Shown here in pieces: positions 1-5,246 of a stretch of DNA of 5,349 bases (within the stretch, counting starts at the first letter, position 1; each line of letters starts with the position of its first letter). This stretch comes from Spirochaetaceae bacterium UBA6089 (lineage in GTDB: Bacteria > Spirochaetota > Spirochaetia > Treponematales > Rectinemataceae): positions 1 through 5,349 of the forward strand of contig DIXD01000001.1 of the NCBI GenBank assembly GCA_002435985.1, read 5' to 3'. The notes under the pieces were generated by a model. It was not told the origin of the DNA. It did no database searches and worked only from the letters and a program-made list of their open reading frames with translations. The position numbers were made by a program, and so were the translations under genes.

Positions 1-276
1 GTAGGATGCGCGGCGGTGGGCATTGGCGGTGGCCAGACCAATAGGGTCGACGCCGTGCGGCAGGCCTGCGAGCGCGCCGGCGAGCGTGCAAGGGGCGCGG
101 TGATGGCGTCGGACGCGTTTTTCCCCTTTGCCGACGGCATAGAGGCCGCGGCGAAGGCCGGGGTGACCGCGGTGGTGCAGCCGGGCGGCTCGGTGAGGGA
201 TGCGGAGGTGCTCGCCGCGGCCGACAGGCTCGGCCTTGCGATGGTATACACGGGGGTGCGCCACTTTAGGCACTGA
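1..276 (+). CDS. purH: PurH, bifunctional AICAR transformylase / IMP cyclohydrolase (3' end only)
   Basis: This is the last 91 residues of a protein whose start lies left of the window; the frame is open from base 1, so the GTG at 16 is not a start. The sequence carries the hallmark C-terminus of PurH: GIGGGQTNRVDAV, then ERARGAVMASDAFFPFADGI, AGVTAVVQPGGSVRD and the terminal block YTGVRHFRH before TGA. These belong to the AICAR transformylase domain, which transfers a formyl group from 10-formyltetrahydrofolate to AICAR. The missing N-terminal domain closes the ring to give IMP. It is a cytoplasmic enzyme. The next gene, guaB, uses IMP as substrate, so the pair is metabolically coherent. No disruption is visible in the part seen. 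Confidence 0.96.
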   Translation, partial: VGCAAVGIGGGQTNRVDAVRQACERAGERARGAVMASDAFFPFADGIEAAAKAGVTAVVQPGGSVRDAEVLAAADRLGLAMVYTGVRHFRH

Positions 277-315
277 GGCGCACGAGGACTCGGCCGGCAC
301 CGGCCGAGTGGCGCC
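277..315 (+). terminator. strong GC-rich hairpin after purH (terminator or attenuator-like)
   Basis: Directly after the purH stop, ACTCGGCCGG (288-297) and CCGGCCGAGT (300-309) are perfect inverted repeats. An outer pair, GGCGC (277-281) with GCGCC (311-315), can extend the stem across an asymmetric internal loop. No run of T follows, so it is not a classical intrinsic terminator. It could be an mRNA-stabilising 3' hairpin, a factor-dependent terminator or an attenuator between purH and guaB. The structure is seen in the sequence; its role is inferred. Confidence 0.55.
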
Positions 316-343
316 GTCTGTGCGGTCCCGGCCGAGTGGCGCC
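300..343 (+). repeat. 16-bp direct repeat, two copies 28 bp apart, between purH and guaB
   Basis: CCGGCCGAGTGGCGCC occurs exactly at 300-315 and again at 328-343. The first copy is the right arm of the hairpin after purH. The second copy could pair with the same left arm (288-297), so two alternative hairpins are possible. The second copy ends 25 bp before the guaB ribosome binding site. Confidence 0.85.
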
Positions 344-368
344 TGCATTTCGTTCTGCAATACATTTT

Positions 369-375
369 GGAGAGG
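369..375 (+). promoter_or_regulatory. guaB ribosome binding site
   Basis: GGAGAGG is 8 nt upstream of ATG 384. It decides the start: the in-frame GTG at 378 is only 2 nt from this site, and the GTG at 336 lies upstream of it. Confidence 0.8.
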
Positions 376-383
376 TTGTGGAT

Positions 384-1862
384 ATGGGTTTTGAAACACT
401 GATTGAAGAAGGCGAGGGGCTTACTTTCGACGATGTCCTCATTGTTCCTGGCTACAGCGAAGTTCTCCCCTCAGAAGTCGACATTTCAGCTGAGCTTGTG
501 CTAGGACTCCGGCTGAAGTCTCCAATTCTCTCGGCTGCGATGGATACGGTCACCGATTCACAGCTTGCGATTGCGATTGCGCGTATCGGGGGCATAGGTG
601 TTATTCATAGAAACATGTCGGCCGAAGCCCAGGCCGCCGAGGTCTACAAAGTCAAACGCTCCGAGTCGGGTATGATCTCCGACCCCGTATGGCTTCCGGA
701 GACTGCGACGCTCGCCGAAGCGGAGCATCTCATGGAAACATACAGGATATCAGGTATCCCCATCCTCGACCCTCAGAATGGCCGACTCGTCGGTATCATC
801 ACCAACCGCGATCGGCGCTTCTGTGGCCCAGAAGACATGCAGAAACCGGTGTCCGTCTTTATGACGTCGAAGAACCTCGTGACCGCTCCCGAGGGGACCA
901 CGGTCGAGGATGCCAAGGCAATTCTCCGCCGCCACAAGATCGAAAAGCTGCCCCTCGCCGACCGCGACGGCAAGCTCAAAGGGCTCATCACCATTAAGGA
1001 TATCGTCAAAAAAGAGGAGTACCCGAGCGCGGCCGTGGATGCCCGTGGACGGCTCCTTGCGGGTGCGGCGGTCGGGGTTGGGCCGGACCTCGAGGAGAGG
1101 GTGGACCTGCTTCGTGCGCGCGGCGTGGATATCCTCGTTGTCGACACGGCGCACGGCCACTCGAAAAAAGTCATAGAGGCGATTCACCGCATCAGGGCCA
1201 TCGCTCCGGATACGCCTATTGTCGCGGGCAATGTCGTCACCGCCGAGGGCACGCGGGCCCTCATCGAAGCGGGCGCTTCCGCGATCAAGGTCGGCGTCGG
1301 CGCAGGCTCGATCTGCACCACCCGCATCATCTCCGGTGCAGGCATGCCGCAGCTTTCGGCCATCTACGAGTGTGCAACAGCCGCGCGAGCCCTTGGTGTA
1401 CCCGTCATCGCCGACGGCGGCATCCGCTATTCGGGCGATATCGTCAAAGCGATTGCGGCGGGCGCCGAGACAGTCATGCTCGGCAGTCTCCTTGCCGGCC
1501 TCGAAGAGGCGCCGGGCGAACTCGTGCTCTACGAGGGTCGCCAGTTTAAGAGCTACCGCGGCATGGGCTCGGTCGGAGCGCTTCATGGCTACGGCAGGGA
1601 CCGTTACGGCTCCGGCCAGTCGAACGGTAAGCTGGTGCCGGAAGGTGTCGAGGGGCTGGTTCCGTATCGGGGAAAACTGTCGGACTATATGGCGCAGATG
1701 TTGGGCGGTCTACGCTCGGGCATGGGCTACGCTGGTGCCCGGACACTGGCCGAGCTGAGGAGTGCCCGCATGGTGCGCATCACTGCGGCGGCCTACGCCG
1801 AGAGCCATCCGCACAGCATCGTCATCACGAAGGAAGCGCCGAACTATCAGAAGCGAGACTGA
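384..1862 (+). CDS. guaB: inosine-5'-monophosphate dehydrogenase
   Basis: GuaB oxidises IMP to XMP with NAD+, the committed step toward GMP, in the cytoplasm, usually as a tetramer. The 492-residue length is normal for bacterial IMPDH. The N-terminus has the family block LTFDDVLIVPGYSEVLPSEV. Two CBS domains lie at about 96-148 and 160-208. The TIM barrel follows, with VVDTAHGHS (Asp254), the catalytic loop GVGAGSICTTR (nucleophile Cys311) and IADGGIRYSGD (Asp344). The flap has the Arg407-Tyr408 pair in GRDRYG, then KLVPEGVEGLVPYRG. GGLRSGMGYAG and HPHSIVITKEAPNY close the protein. I chose ATG 384 because GGAGAGG (369-375) sits 8 nt upstream and the family N-terminus starts there; a GTG at 336 would add 16 non-conserved residues and has no such site. 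All key residues are present, so the gene looks functional. Confidence 0.98.
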   Translation: MGFETLIEEGEGLTFDDVLIVPGYSEVLPSEVDISAELVLGLRLKSPILSAAMDTVTDSQLAIAIARIGGIGVIHRNMSAEAQAAEVYKVKRSESGMISDPVWLPETATLAEAEHLMETYRISGIPILDPQNGRLVGIITNRDRRFCGPEDMQKPVSVFMTSKNLVTAPEGTTVEDAKAILRRHKIEKLPLADRDGKLKGLITIKDIVKKEEYPSAAVDARGRLLAGAAVGVGPDLEERVDLLRARGVDILVVDTAHGHSKKVIEAIHRIRAIAPDTPIVAGNVVTAEGTRALIEAGASAIKVGVGAGSICTTRIISGAGMPQLSAIYECATAARALGVPVIADGGIRYSGDIVKAIAAGAETVMLGSLLAGLEEAPGELVLYEGRQFKSYRGMGSVGALHGYGRDRYGSGQSNGKLVPEGVEGLVPYRGKLSDYMAQMLGGLRSGMGYAGARTLAELRSARMVRITAAAYAESHPHSIVITKEAPNYQKRD

Positions 1863-1898
1863 ATCTGACCGTACGGCGCAGCGGAATGCGAGGATACA

Positions 1899-2477
1899 AT
1901 GAAGAAGTGCTCGGACCAGAGTAATCCTCTCCGAATCGACGAACTACGAAGCACACATTTTTCCGGCGTCGTTGGTATGACGTACTGCCCGGGACGAAAG
2001 CTGCCGGGTCTGTCCGGCGACCGCGACTGGGACCGCGACCTACAGGCTGATCTCGCGGCGATCGAATCTTGGGGCGCCGAAGTCCTCATTAGTCTCATAG
2101 AAGAGCACGAATACAGGTTTGCCGGGGTGGGGCGTCTGCCTGAGCTGGTGCCGGAACATATCCGCCACTTGAGGCTGCCTATTACCGACGCATCGATTCC
2201 TGGCCCGGTCTGGGAACAGTCCTGGCGCCGCGAAGGCCCCTTTGTGCACAGAGTCCTCGCGCGCGGCGGGCGAGTCTGTATCCACTGCATGGGAGGCTTT
2301 GGACGCACCGGCCTCCTCGCTGCCCGCATTCTCGTAGAATTCGGGGAAGAGCCGGAGCGCGCCATTCGCGCCGTACGCGCCGCACGTCCCGGCGCCATCG
2401 AGACGAGTGAACAGGAATCTTACGTGAGAGCCATCGCCGGCGGCTTCAGGTCTCGATCCGTCATCGATCCCTTATGA
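1899..2477 (+). CDS. CX5R protein phosphatase, CDKN3-like / dual-specificity type
   Basis: A 192-residue cytoplasmic protein without signal peptide or membrane segment. The phosphatase loop is VCIHCMGGFGRTGLLAAR, a canonical HC(X5)R signature with nucleophile Cys130 and phosphate-binding Arg136. LPITDASIP places a likely general acid at Asp97. The remaining pattern (GMTYCPGRK at 26-34, DRDLQADLAAIESWGAEVLISLIEEHE written here only as key parts: RDL at 46-48 and SLIEEHE at 65-71, and ARPGAIETSEQE near the C-terminus) matches bacterial proteins annotated as CDKN3-like or dual-specificity phosphatases. The physiological substrate is unknown. ATG 1899 has GAGGA (1890-1894) 4 nt upstream. The gene begins 36 bp after guaB on the same strand, so co-transcription is plausible. 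Its last five sense codons (Val-Ile-Asp-Pro-Leu) and stop recur 1894 bp downstream. Confidence 0.9.
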   Translation: MKKCSDQSNPLRIDELRSTHFSGVVGMTYCPGRKLPGLSGDRDWDRDLQADLAAIESWGAEVLISLIEEHEYRFAGVGRLPELVPEHIRHLRLPITDASIPGPVWEQSWRREGPFVHRVLARGGRVCIHCMGGFGRTGLLAARILVEFGEEPERAIRAVRAARPGAIETSEQESYVRAIAGGFRSRSVIDPL

Positions 2478-2507
2478 CGAAGCGGGGGGGCCGTTGCGCC
2501 CCCGCCC
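2460..2507 (+). repeat. 48-bp direct repeat, left copy, flanking the AbiE cassette
   Basis: This copy aligns without gaps to 4354-4401 (offset 1894), with 46 of 48 positions identical; the differences are at 2465 (C versus T) and 2489 (G versus C). It covers the last five sense codons and stop of the phosphatase gene and the hairpin behind it. The match continues as TCT after a 2-nt length difference in the C-run. It looks like an insertion boundary or attachment-site-like repeat; that role is inferred. Confidence 0.88.
2482..2505 (+). terminator. GC-rich hairpin after the phosphatase gene (repeat copy 1)
   Basis: GCGGGGGGGC (2482-2491), loop CGTT, GCGCCCCCGC (2496-2505): ten positions with one G-G mismatch (2489/2498). 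It starts 5 nt after the phosphatase stop codon. There is no immediate T-run, so termination efficiency is uncertain. It is nearly identical to the hairpin at 4376-4399. Confidence 0.6.
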
Positions 2508-2554
2508 TCTGAAGAGAAAGAACATCGCCCTTTTCCTTGTTTTTTCTTTAAAAA

Positions 2555-2574
2555 TATACTATCATGCGTAGTAT
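2555..2574 (+). promoter_or_regulatory. putative abiEi -10 element and inverted-repeat operator
   Basis: TATACT (2555-2560) matches the -10 consensus at five of six positions and follows a T-rich tract (2531-2548); no good -35 hexamer is present at standard spacing. ATACTA (2556-2561) and TAGTAT (2569-2574) form an inverted repeat with a 7-nt spacer that overlaps both the -10 and the candidate start codons. AbiEi proteins are known to repress their own operon by binding inverted repeats in the promoter, so this is a candidate autoregulatory site. Inferred from position and symmetry only. Confidence 0.4.
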
Positions 2575-3334
2575 GGCTACGCAAACCAGAATAAATATAA
2601 AGAATGTGTTGAAAGATTGGCCTCGAAACACTGTGATCACTGCCAGAGGGATGCTGAAGCTGGGCATATCCCGCGATCTTCAGCGCTACTATGTGAAATC
2701 AGGTTGGCTGGAGTCTATCGGACGCGGTGCGTATACCATGTTGGGAGAGAACGTCAGTCTGGATGGGGCGCTCTATACATTGCAGACAGTTCTGGGCTTG
2801 AGTGTACATCAAGGCGGGTATTCTGCCTTGAGCGAGAAATATGGAAAAACGCATAATGTTCCATATGCTCGAAAAACGCAACTTTTTGCTCAGCGGGGCA
2901 AAAAGCTTCCGCCATGGTTGGTGGCAAAGTATGGAACTGAATTCGATCTTTATTATACTTCCTTTTTGCCTGGTAATATTGGTCTCATCGAATATGACGT
3001 GGGGAATTTTTTGGTCCGTATTCCCTGTATCGAACGCGCGATGATGGAAATGCTGTACTTGACGCCGAAAGTTCATACCGTGCAGGAGACATATCAGATG
3101 ATGGAACTGTTGACGACCGCAAGGCCGGTCACCATTCAGTCCCTTCTTGAACATTGTACTTCGATCAAAGTCAAACGTCTTTTTCTGTATATGGCTGAGC
3201 TTGCCGACCATCCCTGGCTAAAGCGTATAAATGTCTCCCGCATAGATCTGGGGTCTGGCAATAGGGAAATAGAAAAGGGCGGGCGACTGAACAGCAAGTA
3301 CGGTATCGTGGTAAGCGATCCGCGGGCGATATGA
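2564..3334 (+). CDS. abiEi: AbiEi-family type IV antitoxin / transcriptional repressor
   Basis: A 256-residue protein with the layout of AbiEi antitoxins. A winged-helix N-terminal region comes first (about 12-60: VLKDWPRNTVITARGMLKLG, then YYVKSGWLESIGRGAYTM). Next is the block GALYTLQTVLGLSVHQGGYS. The C-terminal AbiEi domain includes CIERAMMEMLYLTP and ends with GGRLNSKYGIVVSD. Known AbiEi proteins neutralise the AbiEii nucleotidyltransferase without forming a stable complex with it and repress the operon by binding DNA. Two starts are possible, ATG 2564 and ATG 2573. Neither has a Shine-Dalgarno sequence; MATQTRIN from 2573 resembles family N-termini and fits the -10 position better. The TGA stop overlaps the next gene's ATG (ATGA, 3331-3334), indicating translational coupling. 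Composition is more A+T-rich than the flanking genes, suggesting transfer. The frame is intact. Confidence 0.88.
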   Translation: MRSMATQTRINIKNVLKDWPRNTVITARGMLKLGISRDLQRYYVKSGWLESIGRGAYTMLGENVSLDGALYTLQTVLGLSVHQGGYSALSEKYGKTHNVPYARKTQLFAQRGKKLPPWLVAKYGTEFDLYYTSFLPGNIGLIEYDVGNFLVRIPCIERAMMEMLYLTPKVHTVQETYQMMELLTTARPVTIQSLLEHCTSIKVKRLFLYMAELADHPWLKRINVSRIDLGSGNREIEKGGRLNSKYGIVVSDPRAI

Positions 3335-4263
3335 AAAAGGAATATACCGAACAAGCCGCGCTTCTGATTGAAACGATTCCTTTCATAGCCAAAGAGTCGT
3401 GTTTCGCGCTGAAAGGCGGCACTGCCATCAACCTGTTCAATCGCGACATGCCTCGTCTTTCTATTGATATAGATCTTTCCTATATTCAGTTTGATGATCG
3501 AAATACTGCCTATGTCAATATCAATTCGGCTTTGATGAGGATCTCCGATGCATTATCCAATGCTGGCTTTTTCTCTGTTGTCCAGGGTTCAGGTAGTGAG
3601 AAAAAGATAATTGTCTCGAATCATTAGGTATCTATCAAAATCGAACCCAACTATACAATCCGAGGATATGTGTATGAACCTTCAGTACGGGCAGTCAGCC
3701 GAAAAGCCGAAGACGAATATGGCTATGCAGAAATAAAGACAGTTTCATGGCCTGAATTATTCGGTGGAAAGATGTGTGCAGCTCTCGACCGCCAGCATCC
3801 TCGCGATTTGTTTGATATTGCAGGAATGTTGTCCGGCGAGAGGCTGGATGAAAACCTGATCAAAGGTTTCATTGCAATGCTCTTGGGACACAATCGTCCA
3901 GTACATGAATTGCTCAGCCCGGTGATCAAGGATCAATCTGAAATATTTCGTAAAGAATTCGCGGGGATGACGGATATTCAGTATTCCTATACGGATCATG
4001 TAACCGCATTCGAGAGACTAATAGCCTTTCTCAAAATACAGATCATGCCCTACCAAAAGTTCCTGCTTGATTTCGTATCGTTGAGGACCGATTTTTCTTC
4101 AGTGGATATCCCCAATCTCGACCGATTACCCGCTGTCTGCTGGAAGCGACAGAATTTAAAAAGGTTGCAAAAAGAAAATTCGACAAAATTCGAAGAACAA
4201 TATGAAAAGTTAGCAAGCTTTTTTGAGGAGGGAAGCAAGAGCAAACATCTTCACAGATTCTAA
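3331..4263 (+). pseudogene. abiEii: AbiEii-family nucleotidyltransferase toxin, interrupted by one in-frame TAG
   Basis: Read as one frame this gives 310 codons, the usual size for AbiEii toxins, with a single TAG at codon 99. Before the stop: FALKGGTAINLF (Gly29-Gly30-Thr31) and PRLSIDIDLSY (Asp46, Asp48), the nucleotidyltransferase core with two metal-binding acids. After it, still in frame: VSIKIEPNY (Glu105, likely third acid), then WPELFGGKMCAALDRQHPRDLFD (key residues Lys147, Arg158, Asp159, Asp162) and a helical, charged C-terminus ending in TAA. Homology continues on both sides with no shift, so one base change explains the break. The 98-residue upstream piece (3331-3627) lacks half the active site. 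A downstream piece could start at GTG 3670, with GAGGA only 3 nt away, but would lack the core. Known AbiEii toxins transfer nucleotides to RNA targets such as tRNA. Most likely a recent pseudogene; sequencing error or low-level readthrough are alternatives. Confidence 0.87.
3625..3627 (+). other. in-frame amber codon inside abiEii
   Basis: TAG lies between ...IIVSNH and VSIKIEPNY... in the abiEii frame. Single-base ancestors include CAG (Gln), AAG (Lys), GAG (Glu), TGG (Trp) and TAT/TAC (Tyr). TAG also appears to be the genuine stop of the sod gene in this window, which argues against general amber reassignment. Confidence 0.9.
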
Positions 4264-4353
4264 TTGACTGCCAATATCAATGAGTCTGTAAATTCGACTG
4301 TTTCTCAGTGCCGATAAGTTCAAGGCCGTAGCCACAGTAAACATCGACCGACT
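4264..4353. other. A+T-rich spacer between abiEii and the right repeat, no gene seen
   Basis: About 90 bp with no convincing reading frame, promoter or hairpin. It belongs compositionally to the inserted segment. I compared it by eye with the phosphatase 3' region upstream of the left repeat and found no continuing similarity, so the duplication seems to stop near 4354. Confidence 0.5.
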
Positions 4354-4401
4354 GTCATTGATCCCTTATGACGAAGCGGGGGCGCCGTTGCGCCCCCGCC
4401 C
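4354..4401 (+). repeat. 48-bp direct repeat, right copy, flanking the AbiE cassette
   Basis: This copy matches 2460-2507 at 46 of 48 positions. Its first 18 bases would again encode Val-Ile-Asp-Pro-Leu-stop, but no phosphatase coding sequence precedes it, so it is an orphan gene end. Its hairpin is perfect, unlike the left copy. It lies 42 bp from the stop of the convergent sod gene and marks the return to GC-rich DNA. Confidence 0.88.
4376..4399. terminator. perfect GC-rich hairpin between the AbiE cassette and sod (repeat copy 2)
   Basis: GCGGGGGCGC (4376-4385), loop CGTT, GCGCCCCCGC (4390-4399): ten perfect base pairs. Placed between convergent genes it could end transcripts from either side. 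It lacks a T-run on both strands, so efficiency is uncertain. Confidence 0.6.
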
Positions 4402-4431
4402 CCTCTATAGCATCTCTTATCTATAAAGAGG
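4402..4431. terminator. second, weaker hairpin downstream of sod
   Basis: CCTCT (4402-4406) pairs with AGAGG (4427-4431) and ATAG (4407-4410) with CTAT (4421-4424), leaving a 2-nt bulge and a 10-nt loop. It lies 11 bp beyond the sod stop codon, and may add to termination or 3'-end protection of the sod transcript. Confidence 0.35.
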
Positions 4432-4442
4432 CGCCCGCGTAA

Positions 4443-5054
4443 CTATCCCATCGCCTTTTCGTAGCGTGCCGCAACAGCCTTCCAGTTGATCACGTTGTAG
4501 AAGGCTTCGAGGTAATCGGCCCTGCGGTTTTGATACTTGAGGTAATAGGCGTGCTCCCAGACATCGACGCCGAGCAAGGGAATTCGGCCCTCGGCCAGTG
4601 GGCTATCTTGGTTCGGCGTCGACTCGATGACGAGTTTCTTGCCTGGGCCGAGGGAGAGCCAGCCCCAGCCTGAGCCGAAGCGCGCCAAGGCCGTCTTGGT
4701 GAGCTCGCTTCTGAAAGCGTCGAAGCCGCCTAAATCCCTGTCGATCGCGGAGGCGAGGGTACCTGTGGGTTTGCCGCCGGCGCCTGGACCTATGAGCTCC
4801 CAGAAAAGGCTGTGGTTGTAGTGGCCGCCGCCGTTGTTTCGCACCGCTGTCCGGATCGCGTCGGGCAGTTTGGCCCAGTCGCGCGCAATGGCCTCGATGC
4901 TCCAGGATGCATATTCGGTGCCATCTACGGCTTTGTTGAGGTTGGCAACGTAGGCGCCGTGGTGCTTGTCGTGGTGAATGCGCATGGTCTCGGCATCGAT
5001 GTAGGGTTCTAAGGCATCGAAGGGATATTGTAAGTCGGGAACTGTGAATAACAT
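4443..5054 (-). CDS. sodA: superoxide dismutase, Mn/Fe family (Mn-type signature)
   Basis: The enzyme converts superoxide to hydrogen peroxide and oxygen. At 203 residues it has the family's normal length, with no signal peptide, so it is cytoplasmic. The order is N-terminal helical-hairpin domain (YPFDALEPYIDAETMRIHHD), then the alpha/beta domain with FGSGWGWL and DVWEHAYYLKY. All four metal ligands are present: His27 (first of HHDKHH), His81 (NHSLFW), Asp164 and His168. Gly77 in GGGHYNH and Gln149 in STPNQDSPL are the residues found in Mn-type enzymes, where Fe-type enzymes usually have Ala and an N-domain Gln; cambialistic use cannot be excluded. ATG 5052-5054 is preceded by AAAGGAG (complement of 5060-5066) at 5 nt. 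The stop is TAG. A perfect palindrome overlaps the promoter, suggesting tight regulation. The gene converges on the AbiE cassette. Confidence 0.97.
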   Translation of the reverse strand: MLFTVPDLQYPFDALEPYIDAETMRIHHDKHHGAYVANLNKAVDGTEYASWSIEAIARDWAKLPDAIRTAVRNNGGGHYNHSLFWELIGPGAGGKPTGTLASAIDRDLGGFDAFRSELTKTALARFGSGWGWLSLGPGKKLVIESTPNQDSPLAEGRIPLLGVDVWEHAYYLKYQNRRADYLEAFYNVINWKAVAARYEKAMG

Positions 5055-5059
5055 AATAA

Positions 5060-5066
5060 CTCCTTT
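5060..5066 (-). promoter_or_regulatory. sod ribosome binding site
   Basis: On the minus strand AAAGGAG lies 5 nt before the ATG, fixing the start codon. Its distal base touches the 34-bp palindrome. Confidence 0.85.
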
Positions 5067-5099
5067 ATAAAATGTTTATTATATAATAAACATTTTATA
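5066..5099 (-). promoter_or_regulatory. perfect 34-bp palindrome in the sod promoter (candidate operator)
   Basis: The left half, TATAAAATGTTTATTAT (5066-5082), is followed by its exact reverse complement (5083-5099), with no spacer and no mismatch. It contains only two G/C pairs. It covers the predicted -10 and the transcription start region of sod, so a bound protein would block transcription. The A+T-rich core TTTATTATATAATAAA is reminiscent of operators of Fur-superfamily metal or peroxide sensors (Fur, PerR, Mur), which commonly control sod genes. The regulator's identity is inferred and not shown. Confidence 0.75.
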
Positions 5100-5106
5100 T
5101 TCTAAA
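5078..5106 (-). promoter_or_regulatory. predicted sod promoter
   Basis: Reading the minus strand, TTTAGA (5101-5106) matches four of six -35 positions. After a 17-bp spacer comes a perfect TATAAT -10 (5078-5083). Transcription would start near 5071, giving a leader under 20 nt with the ribosome binding site inside it. Because the -10 sits at the centre of a palindrome, a second TATAAT faces the other way (5082-5087, plus strand). Confidence 0.6.
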
Positions 5107-5246
5107 AATAATAATAAATTGGGCGAGGGTAAATAGAGAACGTGGAGGTGGTTCAAACAATAGGGAATAGGCCTTCATGGAGCGCTACCCAATGAAAACG
5201 GCTCGGTTTAGGTTTACACGGGATTTGTCTGTTGACAAGAATCGGC
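5107..5246. other. non-coding DNA between the sod promoter and the aminotransferase remnant
   Basis: No supportable gene or RNA is visible here. It may be decayed sequence of the aminotransferase gene, but I cannot recognise family motifs in any minus-strand frame after the stop at 5247. Confidence 0.4.

Noticed and set aside
336..383. GTG at 336 as the guaB start, giving a 16-residue extension
   Set aside because: The extension overlaps the direct repeat, is not IMPDH-like and lies upstream of the good ribosome binding site at 369-375 that serves ATG 384.
750..1586. Long minus-strand open frame (278 codons) opposite guaB
   Set aside because: It is fully antisense to a well-conserved gene and has no recognisable motifs; long antisense frames are expected in GC-rich coding DNA.
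3625..3627. TAG reassigned to an amino acid genome-wide, for example pyrrolysine
   Set aside because: sod ends in TAG at the normal C-terminus for the family, and nothing else in the window supports recoding. A local change is simpler.
3670..4263. Second abiEii piece as an independent gene
   Set aside because: It is the same frame as the upstream piece and completes one nucleotidyltransferase domain; alone it lacks the GGT and Asp-x-Asp core.
2460..4401. Insertion sequence or transposon explanation for the repeat-flanked segment
   Set aside because: There is no transposase and no terminal inverted repeat at the segment ends. A 48-bp repeat is much longer than usual target-site duplications, and the copies already differ at two positions.
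4627..5012. Plus-strand open frames opposite sod
   Set aside because: They are shadows of the sod coding sequence without motifs or ribosome binding sites.
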